The notes: generated from the letters alone by a model not told the origin. A DNA stretch of 64,000 bases from Bacteroidia bacterium (GCA_030425285.1 JAUIAY010000001.1:1102963-1166962), one strand, 5' to 3'; shown: positions 38,333 through 48,037, numbered from the stretch's first letter. Made by a program: numbers and translations.

Positions 38333-38839
38333 CTACCATTTCGCTAAAGAGGCATTAAAAATATCTTGGGTTATACGAGTAAAAAGCTCTTCGTGGGCGG
38401 CATCTTTTGTCGCTCCTGTCAATAGCGCGCTACCAGTATAGTCATAAAAGAATGAAAAGCTTTGTTCAAAATCATCTTCTTCATTCTTTTTATTGTAAAA
38501 TCTAACTCTGACTGTCATCGTCAATCGGTTTTGGGCAGCTGTTATTTCGGCAGTAGCAGTTGTAGGCGCGATTCTATATTCGGTAATCTCGCCTTCGTAT
38601 ACTAAGTCACCATTAGATTTAACCAAATCCAAATTGGTTTGGTTTAATAGTAAATCAGTTAATGAGTTAGTGAAATCCCGATCTAGACCAGGTTCCACTA
38701 GGAGCGAATTGTTTTGAAAATAATTCACCTGAAACGTTTTAACATCAGAAGATATGGAAGCTCCTGTAAAGGAATAGATGCCGCAACCATAAAGTGTAAA
38801 AACGGATACAATAATTAGGATGTGCTTTAATAATCTCAT
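38333..38839 (-). CDS. lptE: LPS-assembly lipoprotein LptE
   Basis: A 168-residue outer-membrane lipoprotein that plugs the LptD barrel and helps insert LPS. The lipoprotein signal ends at LYGC (Cys19), and the body has the LptE start GIYSFTGASI and repeated strands (TTATAEITAAQNRLTMTVRV). It lies 1 base before the TPR gene. The partner lptD is not in this window. Confidence 0.88.
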   Translation of the reverse strand: MRLLKHILIIVSVFTLYGCGIYSFTGASISSDVKTFQVNYFQNNSLLVEPGLDRDFTNSLTDLLLNQTNLDLVKSNGDLVYEGEITEYRIAPTTATAEITAAQNRLTMTVRVRFYNKKNEEDDFEQSFSFFYDYTGSALLTGATKDAAHEELFTRITQDIFNASLAKW

Positions 38840-38842
38840 GAA

Positions 38843-39040
38843 TTAGTATGTATTAGGGCGTTTCATGGTTATAAATGCATAAATATAACCTGCATTATCG
38901 GCTACTTCAAAGGAAGCGCTTATTAAGCGATATCCTTGGTAGTGTTTTTCGTTGATGAAATTTTCTGCTTCTTCACGTAGTTTCTCGGAGCTTTCCCTGC
39001 CAAAGGACTTTCGCAATCTAAATATCTCTACTGCTTTCAT
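38843..39040 (-). CDS. Small protein upstream of lptE
   Basis: A 65-residue protein, 3 bases before lptE on the same strand. The pattern of a helix (SEKLREEAENFINEK) followed by strands (YRLISASFEVADN and AYIYAFITMKRP-like) resembles small DUF4177-type proteins, but I cannot confirm that. The Met at 39040 is preferred over 39055. A -7-like TATTTTTG lies at 39072-39079 on the minus strand without a -33 partner. Tight spacing to lptE supports a real gene. Confidence 0.55.
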   Translation of the reverse strand: MKAVEIFRLRKSFGRESSEKLREEAENFINEKHYQGYRLISASFEVADNAGYIYAFITMKRPNTY

Positions 39041-39120
39041 GAATTCTATTTGCAAGTTATGTACTAGATTTCAAAAATAAATCTTTAAATGCAAGTAAGT
39101 CATAAAGTTTTCAAAAAATA

Positions 39121-40455
39121 TCAATCTGGAATGTCATCACCTTGATAATAATAATTGCCGAATGCAGTAATGTCACCTGGTCCAAGTTCATCAATATATT
39201 GACGCGTAGAAGACTCGGGTAAATTGTTTTCATTAAGTGTATAGTCAAAAGCTATCATGCTCGGGTCAGAATAATTTATTAGAGTCAAATTGTTTTGAGA
39301 GAATAAATAGAACAGTAGATTGTAGTTGCCTCCAAAAGGGCTTACCAGCGGATATAAATTAATCAAATTAGTAGTAGAGTATAATGGGTTAGTGATTGAG
39401 TCGTGACCAAAGTCAACGCAATCATCATCAGAACAATCATTGTTTACATTACCATTATAAGAATTCCAAAAAATATCACCGCAGTCTCCATATTCTGAAA
39501 ACTCTTCAGTTACAGTATTGTATTCAGAACTATATGAATAATTACAAACACTCATTATAGGATTTGTGCTGCCTATTGAATATTTATAAAAGTATCTTTC
39601 GGTATATTCAATATCGCCAGCAGTCCAAATGTCTTCAGAATAGGTACTTAAATCAATATAATAACCGTTTCCTTCGTCAACAAATTCTATCTCTCTTGTA
39701 CCAATATTTGTGATTCTATTTTCAGAATCATAAGACACATCACTGGACCAAATAGGGACACCATTTTCATCATTTTTAGTGTAATTGATGAGTCTTTGTT
39801 CGGAATCAAATTCGAAATCATAGATATAGATATTGTGAGGTTGCGTTCTAGTATCCGTGTAATAAATCTTATATAATTGACCGTAATAATCAAAATAGAA
39901 TTTTATGTAAGGGTCACCATCAGAATTGAGCGCATGGAATTGTGAAATGATGGTTGAATCCACGGTTGGTTCAGTTAAATTGGTTGTAGCTGCATTATCA
40001 CTAATGCCTATAACAACCTCACCATTTGGTGTAGTTCCTTCTGCCGAAATACTATTGGAAAGCCCACCAGCATCAACATCATTTTGTGTTATGGTATAAC
40101 TGGCTGTATAAGTAGCAGTTTCATTGACTAATAACGACCCATTACTACTTCCTAAATCAGAACTTACATGTGATATGGGAGAATTGAGTGATAGGGTATT
40201 CCCATTATTGTCATTCAAAGTGTAAGATAAACTGATATTGGTTAAGTCTACTTCACCCGTGTTTTTAACCGAAATAGTATAGGTTAGCATATCATCAACA
40301 CCTAGATAATTGTTTTCATCGGTAGTGACTTCAACAGTATTGGTGACTTCTAAGGCGGCATTTTCATTGACGGTAGGTGGCTGACTGTCATCAGAATTAT
40401 TACTACAGGAAAAAAATATTAAAATTAGGGTAGTGATTAATAACGAACGGTTCAT
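39121..40455 (-). CDS. Surface lipoprotein with DUF11-like repeat domain
   Basis: A 444-residue lipoprotein (lipidation at Cys17, LIFFSC, followed by an SNNSDDSQPP linker). Residues about 35-165 form an immunoglobulin-like conserved-repeat domain (MLTYTISVKNTGEVDLTNIS). The C-terminal 270 residues resemble RHS/YD-poor beta-strand proteins of Bacteroidota with Tyr/Asp-rich strands (YDSENRITNIG). No type IX C-terminal sorting domain is seen. It interrupts an otherwise conserved order (sigma-54 activator, lptE, TPR, secG), which suggests later insertion. The function is unknown. Confidence 0.65.
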   Translation of the reverse strand: MNRSLLITTLILIFFSCSNNSDDSQPPTVNENAALEVTNTVEVTTDENNYLGVDDMLTYTISVKNTGEVDLTNISLSYTLNDNNGNTLSLNSPISHVSSDLGSSNGSLLVNETATYTASYTITQNDVDAGGLSNSISAEGTTPNGEVVIGISDNAATTNLTEPTVDSTIISQFHALNSDGDPYIKFYFDYYGQLYKIYYTDTRTQPHNIYIYDFEFDSEQRLINYTKNDENGVPIWSSDVSYDSENRITNIGTREIEFVDEGNGYYIDLSTYSEDIWTAGDIEYTERYFYKYSIGSTNPIMSVCNYSYSSEYNTVTEEFSEYGDCGDIFWNSYNGNVNNDCSDDDCVDFGHDSITNPLYSTTNLINLYPLVSPFGGNYNLLFYLFSQNNLTLINYSDPSMIAFDYTLNENNLPESSTRQYIDELGPGDITAFGNYYYQGDDIPD

Positions 40456-40495
40456 AACAGAATGATTAATAATCTGTTAAGATACCAACAATTAA

Positions 40496-41755
40496 TTATA
40501 AATCAAATTGTTTAATCTTTCTGTACAATGTTCGTTCACTAATACCTAATTCTTGCGCAGCTAATTTTCGTTTACCGTTATGTCTTTCCAAGGATTTTTT
40601 AATGAGTTCCAACTCTTTGTCATGTAACGATAAGGTTTCTTCCTCTTCAATTTCTTCGGCAAAATGATACTTGTCAGTAATGTCTTCGGCTTCAGCGTAA
40701 TTAGGTTCAGATGATTTTTCCGGAATTGAAAGAACTTCAAGGTCTTCTACCGTAGCATCCTCGTCATCTTCGCCATAAATTTTTTGAATCAGGCCTTCAT
40801 TTTGTTTTTGAACTTCGGAAGCATTACCATTTTTCATCAATTCCATGGTGAGTTTCTTCAAATCATTCAAGTCACTTTTCATATCGAAAAGGACTTTATA
40901 TAAAATCTCACGTTCGCTGCTAAAATCACTTTCCGATTTGGTAGTGTTGATGACTGCAGGAAGATTGCTTGATGAATTGGGTAAATAATCTTGTAGCGTA
41001 GCAGCACTAATAGTTCTATTCTGCTCTAATACTGAAATTTGCTCGGCAACATTTCGTAATTGACGAATATTGCCACTCCAGCGATGTTTTAATAATAAGT
41101 TGACAGCATCATCCGATAGTTTGATAGTCGGCATTTTATACTTAAGCGCAAAATCACTGGCAAATTTTCTAAACAATAGATGAATATCTTCTTTACGATC
41201 ACGTAGTGGTGGTAGATGGATTTCAACGGTGCTTAATCGGTAATATAAATCCTCACGAAACTTTTCCTTTTTGATGGCTTCAAACATATTGACGTTGGTT
41301 GCTGCCACAATGCGTACGTTGGTTTTTTGAACTTTACTGGAACCTACTTTTATAAATTCCCCATTCTCCAGAACACGTAACAAACGGACTTGGGTAGTCA
41401 ATGGCAATTCGCCCACTTCATCTAGGAAAATGGTTCCGCCATCGGCCACTTCAAAATAACCAGAACGCGTTTGAGTAGCACCTGTAAATGCGCCTTTTTC
41501 ATGACCAAATAATTCACTGTCTATGGTTCCTTCAGGAATTGCACCGCAGTTAACCGCAATATATTTACCGTGTTTTCTGTGAGACAGTTGATGGATGATT
41601 TTTGGTATACTTTCTTTACCAACACCTGATTCACCAGTAACCAAAACCGAAATATCGGTAGGAGCTACTTGAATAGCTTTCTCTATGGCACGATTTAAAC
41701 TTGGATCGTTACCAATAATACCAAAACGTTGTTTTATAGCTTGAACGGATTCCAT
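40496..41755 (-). CDS. Sigma-54-dependent transcription activator without receiver domain
   Basis: A 419-residue activator. The AAA+ domain starts at about residue 13: Walker A is GESGVGKE (41-48; Val where Thr is usual), the sigma-54 contact loop is GAFTGA (88-93), and Walker B is TIFLDEVGE (about 108-116). After an acidic linker (about 300-375) comes a Fis-type helix-turn-helix (KLAAQELGISERTLYRKIKQF). There is no N-terminal sensory domain, so activity may be set by expression or a partner protein. It follows miaB by 3 bases and precedes the lptE-secG genes, which it may control. Confidence 0.92.
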   Translation of the reverse strand: MESVQAIKQRFGIIGNDPSLNRAIEKAIQVAPTDISVLVTGESGVGKESIPKIIHQLSHRKHGKYIAVNCGAIPEGTIDSELFGHEKGAFTGATQTRSGYFEVADGGTIFLDEVGELPLTTQVRLLRVLENGEFIKVGSSKVQKTNVRIVAATNVNMFEAIKKEKFREDLYYRLSTVEIHLPPLRDRKEDIHLLFRKFASDFALKYKMPTIKLSDDAVNLLLKHRWSGNIRQLRNVAEQISVLEQNRTISAATLQDYLPNSSSNLPAVINTTKSESDFSSEREILYKVLFDMKSDLNDLKKLTMELMKNGNASEVQKQNEGLIQKIYGEDDEDATVEDLEVLSIPEKSSEPNYAEAEDITDKYHFAEEIEEEETLSLHDKELELIKKSLERHNGKRKLAAQELGISERTLYRKIKQFDL

Positions 41756-41758
41756 AGT

Positions 41759-43204
41759 CTAATTGTTTTCAGAATAACCAACAGCTTCACCTAAAAGGGT
41801 TGCGGTCGTACAATCGGTTATTTTTACGTTTACAAAATCACCAACCTTATAATGCTCTTTTGGGAAAATTACAACAGTGTTTTGTGTGTTGCGTCCTGAC
41901 CAATGCGCATCAGAACGTTTAGATTCTTTCTCAATCAGAACTTCTTCAATCTTATCCAAATGTTGCTGGGTTCTAAAATGACCGTGTTCACGCTGTAAAT
42001 CGATAATTTCCTGTAAACGACGTTTCTTAATGGCTTCGGGAACATCGTCTTCCATTTTACGTTCGGCCAATGTTCCAGGTCTTTCAGAATAAGCAAACAT
42101 AAATCCAAAATCATATTTTACATATCCCATAAGACTCAATGTATCCTGATGATCGGCTTCAGTTTCGGTTGGGAAACCAGCAATCATATCTTGACTAAAT
42201 GCAATATCAGGAATCATATTTCTGATGTCATCAATCAATTTAAAATACTCTTCACGTGTATGCTGACGATTCATTTCCTTTAAAATACGGTTGCTGCCGC
42301 TTTGTACTGGTAAATGAATGTATTTACAAATGTTTTTGTGTTTAGCCATAGCCTCAATAACATCCATGGTCATATCTTGAGGGTTAGAAGTAGAAAAACG
42401 GATACGCATTTTAGGTTGTGCTGTGGCACACATATCCAAAAGCTTGGCAAAATTAACTGCTGTAGCCTTTTGAAGGTCACTGGCTTTGTCAAAGTCTTTT
42501 TTCAATCCGCCGCCATACCATAAATAACTATCTACATTTTGTCCCAAAAGGGTAATTTCTTTGTAACCCTTATTCCACAAATCGTTAACTTCTTCTATAA
42601 TACTTTGCGGGTCTCTACTGCGTTCACGACCTCTTGTAAAAGGTACTACGCAAAATGTACACATGTTATCGCAACCACGCGTGATGGATACAAAAGCTGT
42701 AACACCATTGGAGTCTAACCGCACAGGAGAAATGTCTCCGTAGGTCTCTTCTTTGGAGAGAATAACATTTATGGCTTCGCGACCATCTTCAACCTCTGAA
42801 AGCAAATTAGGTAAATCCTTATAGGCATCTGGTCCAACAACTAAATCAACAATTTTTTCTTCTTCTAAAAATTTACTTTTTAACCGTTCGGCCATACAGC
42901 CCAAAACCCCAACTTTCATTTTTGGGTTAATCTTTTTTACAGCATTATACTTTTCCAAACGTTTCCGCACAGTTTGTTCAGCTTTGTCACGAATGGAACA
43001 GGTATTTACCAATACCAAATCGGCATCTTCTAAATTTTGCGTCGTATTGAAACCTTCATTTGATAAAATAGAAGCCACAATTTCACTGTCACTAAAGTTC
43101 ATTTGGCAACCGTAACTTTCAATAAAAAGTTTACGTTCGTTTCCAGTTTTATCTATTGTTTTAAGGCTTTCACCTTGCTTGGTTTCATCAATTATCTTTT
43201 CCAT
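41759..43204 (-). CDS. miaB: tRNA-2-methylthio-N6-isopentenyladenosine synthase
   Basis: A 481-residue radical-SAM methylthiotransferase modifying A37 of tRNAs that read U-initial codons. The N-terminal cluster cysteines are Cys33, Cys69 and Cys103. The radical-SAM motif RGCDNMCTFC gives Cys178, Cys182 and Cys185. A C-terminal TRAM domain binds tRNA. The motif order and length match MiaB rather than RimO or MtaB. A consensus promoter lies 38 bases upstream. Confidence 0.95.
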   Translation of the reverse strand: MEKIIDETKQGESLKTIDKTGNERKLFIESYGCQMNFSDSEIVASILSNEGFNTTQNLEDADLVLVNTCSIRDKAEQTVRKRLEKYNAVKKINPKMKVGVLGCMAERLKSKFLEEEKIVDLVVGPDAYKDLPNLLSEVEDGREAINVILSKEETYGDISPVRLDSNGVTAFVSITRGCDNMCTFCVVPFTRGRERSRDPQSIIEEVNDLWNKGYKEITLLGQNVDSYLWYGGGLKKDFDKASDLQKATAVNFAKLLDMCATAQPKMRIRFSTSNPQDMTMDVIEAMAKHKNICKYIHLPVQSGSNRILKEMNRQHTREEYFKLIDDIRNMIPDIAFSQDMIAGFPTETEADHQDTLSLMGYVKYDFGFMFAYSERPGTLAERKMEDDVPEAIKKRRLQEIIDLQREHGHFRTQQHLDKIEEVLIEKESKRSDAHWSGRNTQNTVVIFPKEHYKVGDFVNVKITDCTTATLLGEAVGYSENN

Positions 43205-43241
43205 AAATACGTTTGAAAGTATTGTTCAGTCAATAAGTATG

Positions 43242-43274
43242 CAAAGGTACAATTATTTTCGGATTGGTGACAAA
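43242..43274 (-). promoter_or_regulatory. Promoter of the miaB transcript
   Basis: The minus strand has TTTG (43271-43274), a 21-base spacer and TACCTTTG (43242-43249), a full consensus match. Transcription should start near 43236, 32 bases before miaB, and may extend through the sigma-54 activator. Confidence 0.7.
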
Positions 43275-43356
43275 GTGTCAGATGTTTAAAAATAATTTTG
43301 TTGGGCAAAATTTAATTAGTTAATTTATGGAGCTAGACTAACCAAATTTTTATTAA

Positions 43357-44163
43357 ATGAATACAATAGAACAAATTACTGAAAGAATTCGGCAATCAAA
43401 ACCACTAGATTTTGGAACTATTTTTAGTGATGCTATAGAGCTTTTTAAAAAAACTTGGATACAAGGTTTTTTGTTACAGATTTTCTCCGCAATAATTATG
43501 CTGCCTTTAATAATTGCTGTCTATATTCCTTTTATAGGAGTAATGATTGCTCAAGCCGAAAGTGGTGAGATTAATTCTGATGCATTCGATGCTGTCTTTG
43601 CCGGGTTGTCGGTAATATTCTTTATTTTTTTAGTGGTAGGTGTATTGGTCTTGGGTACTTTAACAATGGCGCTCCAGGCCGGTTTTTATAAAATTATGAA
43701 AAAACTTGATTATGATGAAGAAATACAAACTTCCGATTTCTTCTTTTTTGTAAAAGGAAAGTATTTGGGAAAGTTATTTTCGCTAATGTTGGTAGCTATG
43801 TTAATATCATCTGCAATTGGTCTGGTTGTTGCACTTTTGTTGATTCCAACTTTTTTTATGAGCTTGGTGATTTACCTTTATATAATGGTCCCGATGTCAT
43901 TAATCATTTTATTTTTTGCGTTTAATCCCGAGTTATCAGTGGGTAATATAATAAAAGGATGCTTTATCCTAGGAAACAAAAAATGGCTTTTGTTATTTGG
44001 GTTAATGATAGTTTCGTCAATTTTATCTCAAATAGTAGGGTTTTTATTGTGCGGCGTAGGTCTTATGTTTACGACCGCCTTTGTTTATCACCCAACGTAT
44101 CTTGTGTATAAAAATGTTATTGGCTTTGAAAAAGAAAAACCTGACAATCATATAGTGGAATAA
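43357..44163 (+). CDS. Polytopic membrane protein of unknown function
   Basis: A 268-residue protein with about six membrane helices after a 45-residue polar N-terminus (FGTIFSDAIELFKKTWIQGF). The layout (helices interrupted by an amphipathic turn after residue 110, and a second half ending LLCGVGLMFTTAFVYHP) resembles GlpM/DUF975-like membrane families found in Bacteroidota. I cannot name it. It stands alone, closed by a terminator. Confidence 0.65.
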   Translation: MNTIEQITERIRQSKPLDFGTIFSDAIELFKKTWIQGFLLQIFSAIIMLPLIIAVYIPFIGVMIAQAESGEINSDAFDAVFAGLSVIFFIFLVVGVLVLGTLTMALQAGFYKIMKKLDYDEEIQTSDFFFFVKGKYLGKLFSLMLVAMLISSAIGLVVALLLIPTFFMSLVIYLYIMVPMSLIILFFAFNPELSVGNIIKGCFILGNKKWLLLFGLMIVSSILSQIVGFLLCGVGLMFTTAFVYHPTYLVYKNVIGFEKEKPDNHIVE

Positions 44164-44184
44164 AAAAGTATATTTTACGAAACA

Positions 44185-44216
44185 CCTGCATTTTGTGGTT
44201 GAAATGCAGGTTTTTT
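44185..44216 (+). terminator. Terminator after the membrane-protein gene
   Basis: CCTGCATTT/AAATGCAGG (44185-44193 and 44202-44210) followed by TTTTTT, 21 bases past the stop codon. Confidence 0.9.
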
Positions 44217-44283
44217 GCGTTTAAATGGGTGGAATTTTAATATTGTAAAAACTGAAAATTAGGTACATAAACTTTTTTTCATA

Positions 44284-44291
44284 TACATTTG
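44284..44291 (+). promoter_or_regulatory. Possible -7 element of the topA promoter
   Basis: TACATTTG matches TAnnTTTG and would start transcription about 14 bases before the topA ATG. No TTG stands at the expected -33 distance, so support is partial. Confidence 0.4.
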
Positions 44292-44310
44292 TAGCCTTAA
44301 AAAATGATAA

Positions 44311-46785
44311 ATGGCAAAGAATTTAGTAATTGTTGAGTCGCCTGCAAAGGCAAAAACAATCGAAAAATTTTTAGGAAAAGATTTTAAAGTTGAATCCAGT
44401 TTTGGGCATATTGCCGATTTGCCTTCAAAGGAGTTGGGCGTTGATGTTGATGGAGATTTTAAGCCTAAATACGAGGTGTCCAGAGACAAAAAAGCTGTGG
44501 TGAAAAAACTAAAAGATCTAGCCAAAAAAGCTGAAATGGTATGGTTAGCGAGTGATGAGGATCGTGAAGGGGAAGCCATTGCCTGGCATTTAGCCGAATC
44601 GTTGGGATTGGACAAAGAAAAAACCAAGCGCATTGTATTTCATGAAATTACCAAATCAGCTATTCAAAAAGCCATTCAAAACCCACGAGGGATTGATTAT
44701 GATTTGGTCGATGCGCAACAGGCACGTCGTGTTTTAGATAGAATAGTAGGTTATGAATTGTCTCCAGTGCTTTGGAGAAAAGTAAAAGGTGGACTATCAG
44801 CTGGACGTGTGCAATCAGTTTCTGTTAGGTTAATTGTGGAGAGAGAGCGCGAGATTCAGGGTTTTGAACCACAAGCATCTTATAGAATTGATGCTGAATT
44901 TTCAAATGAGGAAGGACAGACTTTTAAAGCGAAACTTCCAAAGAATTTCAATACCAAAAAAGAAGCTGAAGACTTTTTGAAGGCGAATATTTCTGCAGAT
45001 TTCAAGGTTGCCGAATTAGATAAAAAGCCAGCAAAAAAATCACCCGCAGCACCATTTACCACATCAACCTTGCAGCAGGAGGCTTCTAGAAAATTATATT
45101 TTTCAGTAAGTAAGACTATGACTATGGCGCAGCGTCTTTATGAAGCTGGTTTGATTACTTATATGAGAACGGATAGTGTGAATCTGTCTGATGAAGCACG
45201 CAGTGGAGCTAAAGCAGCAATTGAATCGTCTTATGGCAGTGAATATTGTGAGCCAAGAAATTATAAAGGTAAAGCTAAAGGTGCTCAAGAAGCGCATGAG
45301 GCTATCAGACCTACGGACTTTTCAAGACAATCCGTTAGTGTCGATAGAGACCAGGCTCGATTATACGATTTAATATGGAAGCGTGCCATTGCCTCACAAA
45401 TGAGTGATGCCAAATTAGAACGTACCAATATTAAGATATCCGCAAATACTCACAGCGAATTGTTTTCGGCCAATGGGGAAGTTATCACATTTGATGGATT
45501 TTTAAAAGTCTATCTGGAAGGTACAGACGATGAGGATGTTGAGCAAGATGGTATGTTGCCGGCTATGAGGGTAAATGAAAACTTATTAAACAATTACATA
45601 TCTGCAACTGAAAGATATACAAGGCCACCAGCTAGATATACCGAGGCTTCTTTGGTGAAAAAATTGGAAGAGTTAGGTATTGGTAGACCATCTACTTATG
45701 CGCCAACTATTTCAACTATTCAAAATAGAAACTATGTTGAAAAAGGAACAGTTGATGGTGTTGAAAGAAATTATTCTCAAATAACGCTTGAGAATGGAGC
45801 TGTTCAAGAAAAGCAATTAACTGAGAAAATTGGTTCTGATAAAGGTAAATTAGTGCCAACCGATATAGGTATGATTGTAACGGATTTCTTGGTCAATCAT
45901 TTTGAGCAAATTTTAGATTATAATTTTACAGCAAAAGTTGAAGAAGACTTTGATGATATTGCTGAAGGTAAAGTCGATTGGTCTAAAATGATGAAGGATT
46001 TTTACAAAGATTTTCATCCACAGGTTGAAGATGTTCAAGAAAATGCTGATAGGGAATCCGGTGAGCGCGTTTTGGGAACCGATCCAAAAACAGGACGTCA
46101 GGTAAGTGTTCGGTTAGGTAAGTTTGGCCCTATGGTGCAAATTGGAACAGCAGATGAAGAGGAAAAACCCATGTTCGCTAGTTTGTCACCAGACCAACAG
46201 TTAAATACCATAACTTATGAAGAAGCTATGGATTTATTTAAGCTGCCTAAAGCATTAGGCACTTATGAAGGCCAAGAAGTTGAAGTCAATAATGGACGCT
46301 TTGGACCATATGTGAAGTTTGGAAAATCGTTTGTGTCATTGCCTAAAGGTGTTGATCCATTAAGTGTCGAGTTAGACGATGCTATTGTTTTGATAAAAGA
46401 AAAACAAAAAGCCGACGCACCTATATATATGTATCAAGGGTTGCCTGTTCAAAAAGGGAAAGGACGTTTTGGTCCATTTATTAAATGGAACAATATGTTT
46501 ATCAATGTGAACAAGAAGTATGATTGGGATAATCTATCTGATAACGATATCATAACACTGATTGAGGATAAAATTCAAAAAGAAAAGGATAAATTAATCC
46601 ACAATTGGGAAGATGCTGGAATTCGTGTTGAGAAAGCCCGTTGGGGAAGACACCATATTATTAAGGGTAAAACCAAAGTTGAATTGGCCAAAACCGTAGA
46701 TGTTTCCGAAATGACATTGGAAGAAGCCCAAGAACTTTTGGAAAAGAACGCACCTAAAAAGAAGAAAACCACCAAAAAGAAATAG
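44311..46785 (+). CDS. topA: DNA topoisomerase I (type IA)
   Basis: An 824-residue enzyme that relaxes negative supercoils. The TOPRIM domain is LVIVESPAKAKTIEKFLG with acidic SDEDREGEAIAWHL. The active-site Tyr lies in ITYMRTDSVNLS. Instead of C-terminal zinc ribbons it has three cysteine-free GRFGP/GKFGP repeats (RLGKFGPMVQIG, NNGRFGPYVKFG, GKGRFGPFIKWN), typical of the Bacteroidota form, and ends in a Lys-rich tail. It lies 6 bases before the ureohydrolase-like gene. Confidence 0.96.
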   Translation: MAKNLVIVESPAKAKTIEKFLGKDFKVESSFGHIADLPSKELGVDVDGDFKPKYEVSRDKKAVVKKLKDLAKKAEMVWLASDEDREGEAIAWHLAESLGLDKEKTKRIVFHEITKSAIQKAIQNPRGIDYDLVDAQQARRVLDRIVGYELSPVLWRKVKGGLSAGRVQSVSVRLIVEREREIQGFEPQASYRIDAEFSNEEGQTFKAKLPKNFNTKKEAEDFLKANISADFKVAELDKKPAKKSPAAPFTTSTLQQEASRKLYFSVSKTMTMAQRLYEAGLITYMRTDSVNLSDEARSGAKAAIESSYGSEYCEPRNYKGKAKGAQEAHEAIRPTDFSRQSVSVDRDQARLYDLIWKRAIASQMSDAKLERTNIKISANTHSELFSANGEVITFDGFLKVYLEGTDDEDVEQDGMLPAMRVNENLLNNYISATERYTRPPARYTEASLVKKLEELGIGRPSTYAPTISTIQNRNYVEKGTVDGVERNYSQITLENGAVQEKQLTEKIGSDKGKLVPTDIGMIVTDFLVNHFEQILDYNFTAKVEEDFDDIAEGKVDWSKMMKDFYKDFHPQVEDVQENADRESGERVLGTDPKTGRQVSVRLGKFGPMVQIGTADEEEKPMFASLSPDQQLNTITYEEAMDLFKLPKALGTYEGQEVEVNNGRFGPYVKFGKSFVSLPKGVDPLSVELDDAIVLIKEKQKADAPIYMYQGLPVQKGKGRFGPFIKWNNMFINVNKKYDWDNLSDNDIITLIEDKIQKEKDKLIHNWEDAGIRVEKARWGRHHIIKGKTKVELAKTVDVSEMTLEEAQELLEKNAPKKKKTTKKK

Positions 46786-46791
46786 TAGTCT

Positions 46792-47958
46792 ATGAATTTT
46801 AATTTTTTATCGCCAGTTGCCGATTCAGTTGTGGCTCATAACGAATTGTTGTCACAGCAATCGCTTGGAAAAAAAATTACTATTCATTCCAAACAATATG
46901 GACTACCAGATTTGGATGATGTGCGAATAGCTATTATTGGTGTTCTTGAAAACCGAAATGATGTTAACTATTTAGGAGAGGAGTTTAACCTGAATGAAAT
47001 CCGCAAGGCTCTTTATGAACTTTACCCAGGTAACTGGCATACTAGAATAGTTGATTTAGGTGATATAAATAAGGGTGAAACAGTAGAAGACACCTATTTT
47101 GCTCTCAAGACTGCTGTATCGCTATTGGTGCCAAAAGGCATTATACCTATTATATTAGGAGGTAGTCAGGATTTGACTTACGCTATGTATCGGGCCTATG
47201 ATGCCGTTCAGCCAATGGTTAATATAGTAAATGTAGATGCTCGATTTGATTTGGGTGATTCTAATAAGCCTATTAAAAACAATAGCTTTGTTGGAAAGAT
47301 TATATTGGATCAACCATACAATTTGTTTAACTACGCATCAATAGGATATCAAACCTATTACAACTCCCAGGAAGAAATAGATTTAATGGATAAGCTCTAT
47401 TTTGAATCCTACCGATTGGGAGAAGTTTCCAAAAACATCACGTTGGTAGAACCCGTTATGCGTGATGCCAATATTGTAAGTGTTGATATGAATGCCATTA
47501 AAGCTTCGGAAGTTAGTTTAAAACAAAAATCATCTCCAAATGGTTTGGACGGAAAGGAAGTTTGCGCCATTGCTCGCTATGCAGGTATCAGTAATAAGGT
47601 GTCTTCCTTTGGTGTTTTTGAATACAAACCTTCTCAAGACGATGAAATTACAGCCGGTTTAATTTCGCAAATGTTGTGGTATTTTGTAGAAGGTGTAAAT
47701 TTCAGAGTAAAAGACGATGATTTTCATAATGAGAATAACTACCAAAAGTTTATTACTTTGGCTGACTTACAAGAATTGGTATTCTATAAAAGTAAAAAAA
47801 CAGAACGGTGGTGGATTGAAATACCTTTTTTAGAAGAAGTAAATAATAAATTAAAAAGACATACGTTATTACCATGCATGCATCAGGATTACGTAGACGC
47901 CTGTAACAATAAAGTGCCAGAACGTTGGTATAAGGCATTCCAAAAGAATTGTGTTTAA
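46792..47958 (+). CDS. Ureohydrolase-fold protein lacking the metal ligands
   Basis: A 388-residue protein, usually annotated as formimidoylglutamase or arginase. The order of the fold is kept, but the manganese ligands are lost. GGSQD (123-127) stands where GGDHS/GGGHE is expected, DARFD (149-153) replaces DAHxD, and SVDMNAI (230-236) replaces SxDxDxxDP. Two His ligands and at least one Asp are missing, so hydrolysis of guanidino compounds is unlikely. It lies between topA and gldK, so a structural or assembly role in the gliding machinery can be proposed, as inference. No hut genes are nearby. Confidence 0.85.
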   Translation: MNFNFLSPVADSVVAHNELLSQQSLGKKITIHSKQYGLPDLDDVRIAIIGVLENRNDVNYLGEEFNLNEIRKALYELYPGNWHTRIVDLGDINKGETVEDTYFALKTAVSLLVPKGIIPIILGGSQDLTYAMYRAYDAVQPMVNIVNVDARFDLGDSNKPIKNNSFVGKIILDQPYNLFNYASIGYQTYYNSQEEIDLMDKLYFESYRLGEVSKNITLVEPVMRDANIVSVDMNAIKASEVSLKQKSSPNGLDGKEVCAIARYAGISNKVSSFGVFEYKPSQDDEITAGLISQMLWYFVEGVNFRVKDDDFHNENNYQKFITLADLQELVFYKSKKTERWWIEIPFLEEVNNKLKRHTLLPCMHQDYVDACNNKVPERWYKAFQKNCV

Positions 47959-48037
47959 ATACGTTACCGTTCATCGATGTTTTTATCGGTAAAATGCACT
48001 TTTTTCACGATGAAACGTAAATTTTTTTGATAAAAAG

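Noticed and set aside
39121-40455. Type IX secretion cargo
   Set aside because: The protein has a lipoprotein signal and no recognisable C-terminal type IX sorting domain.
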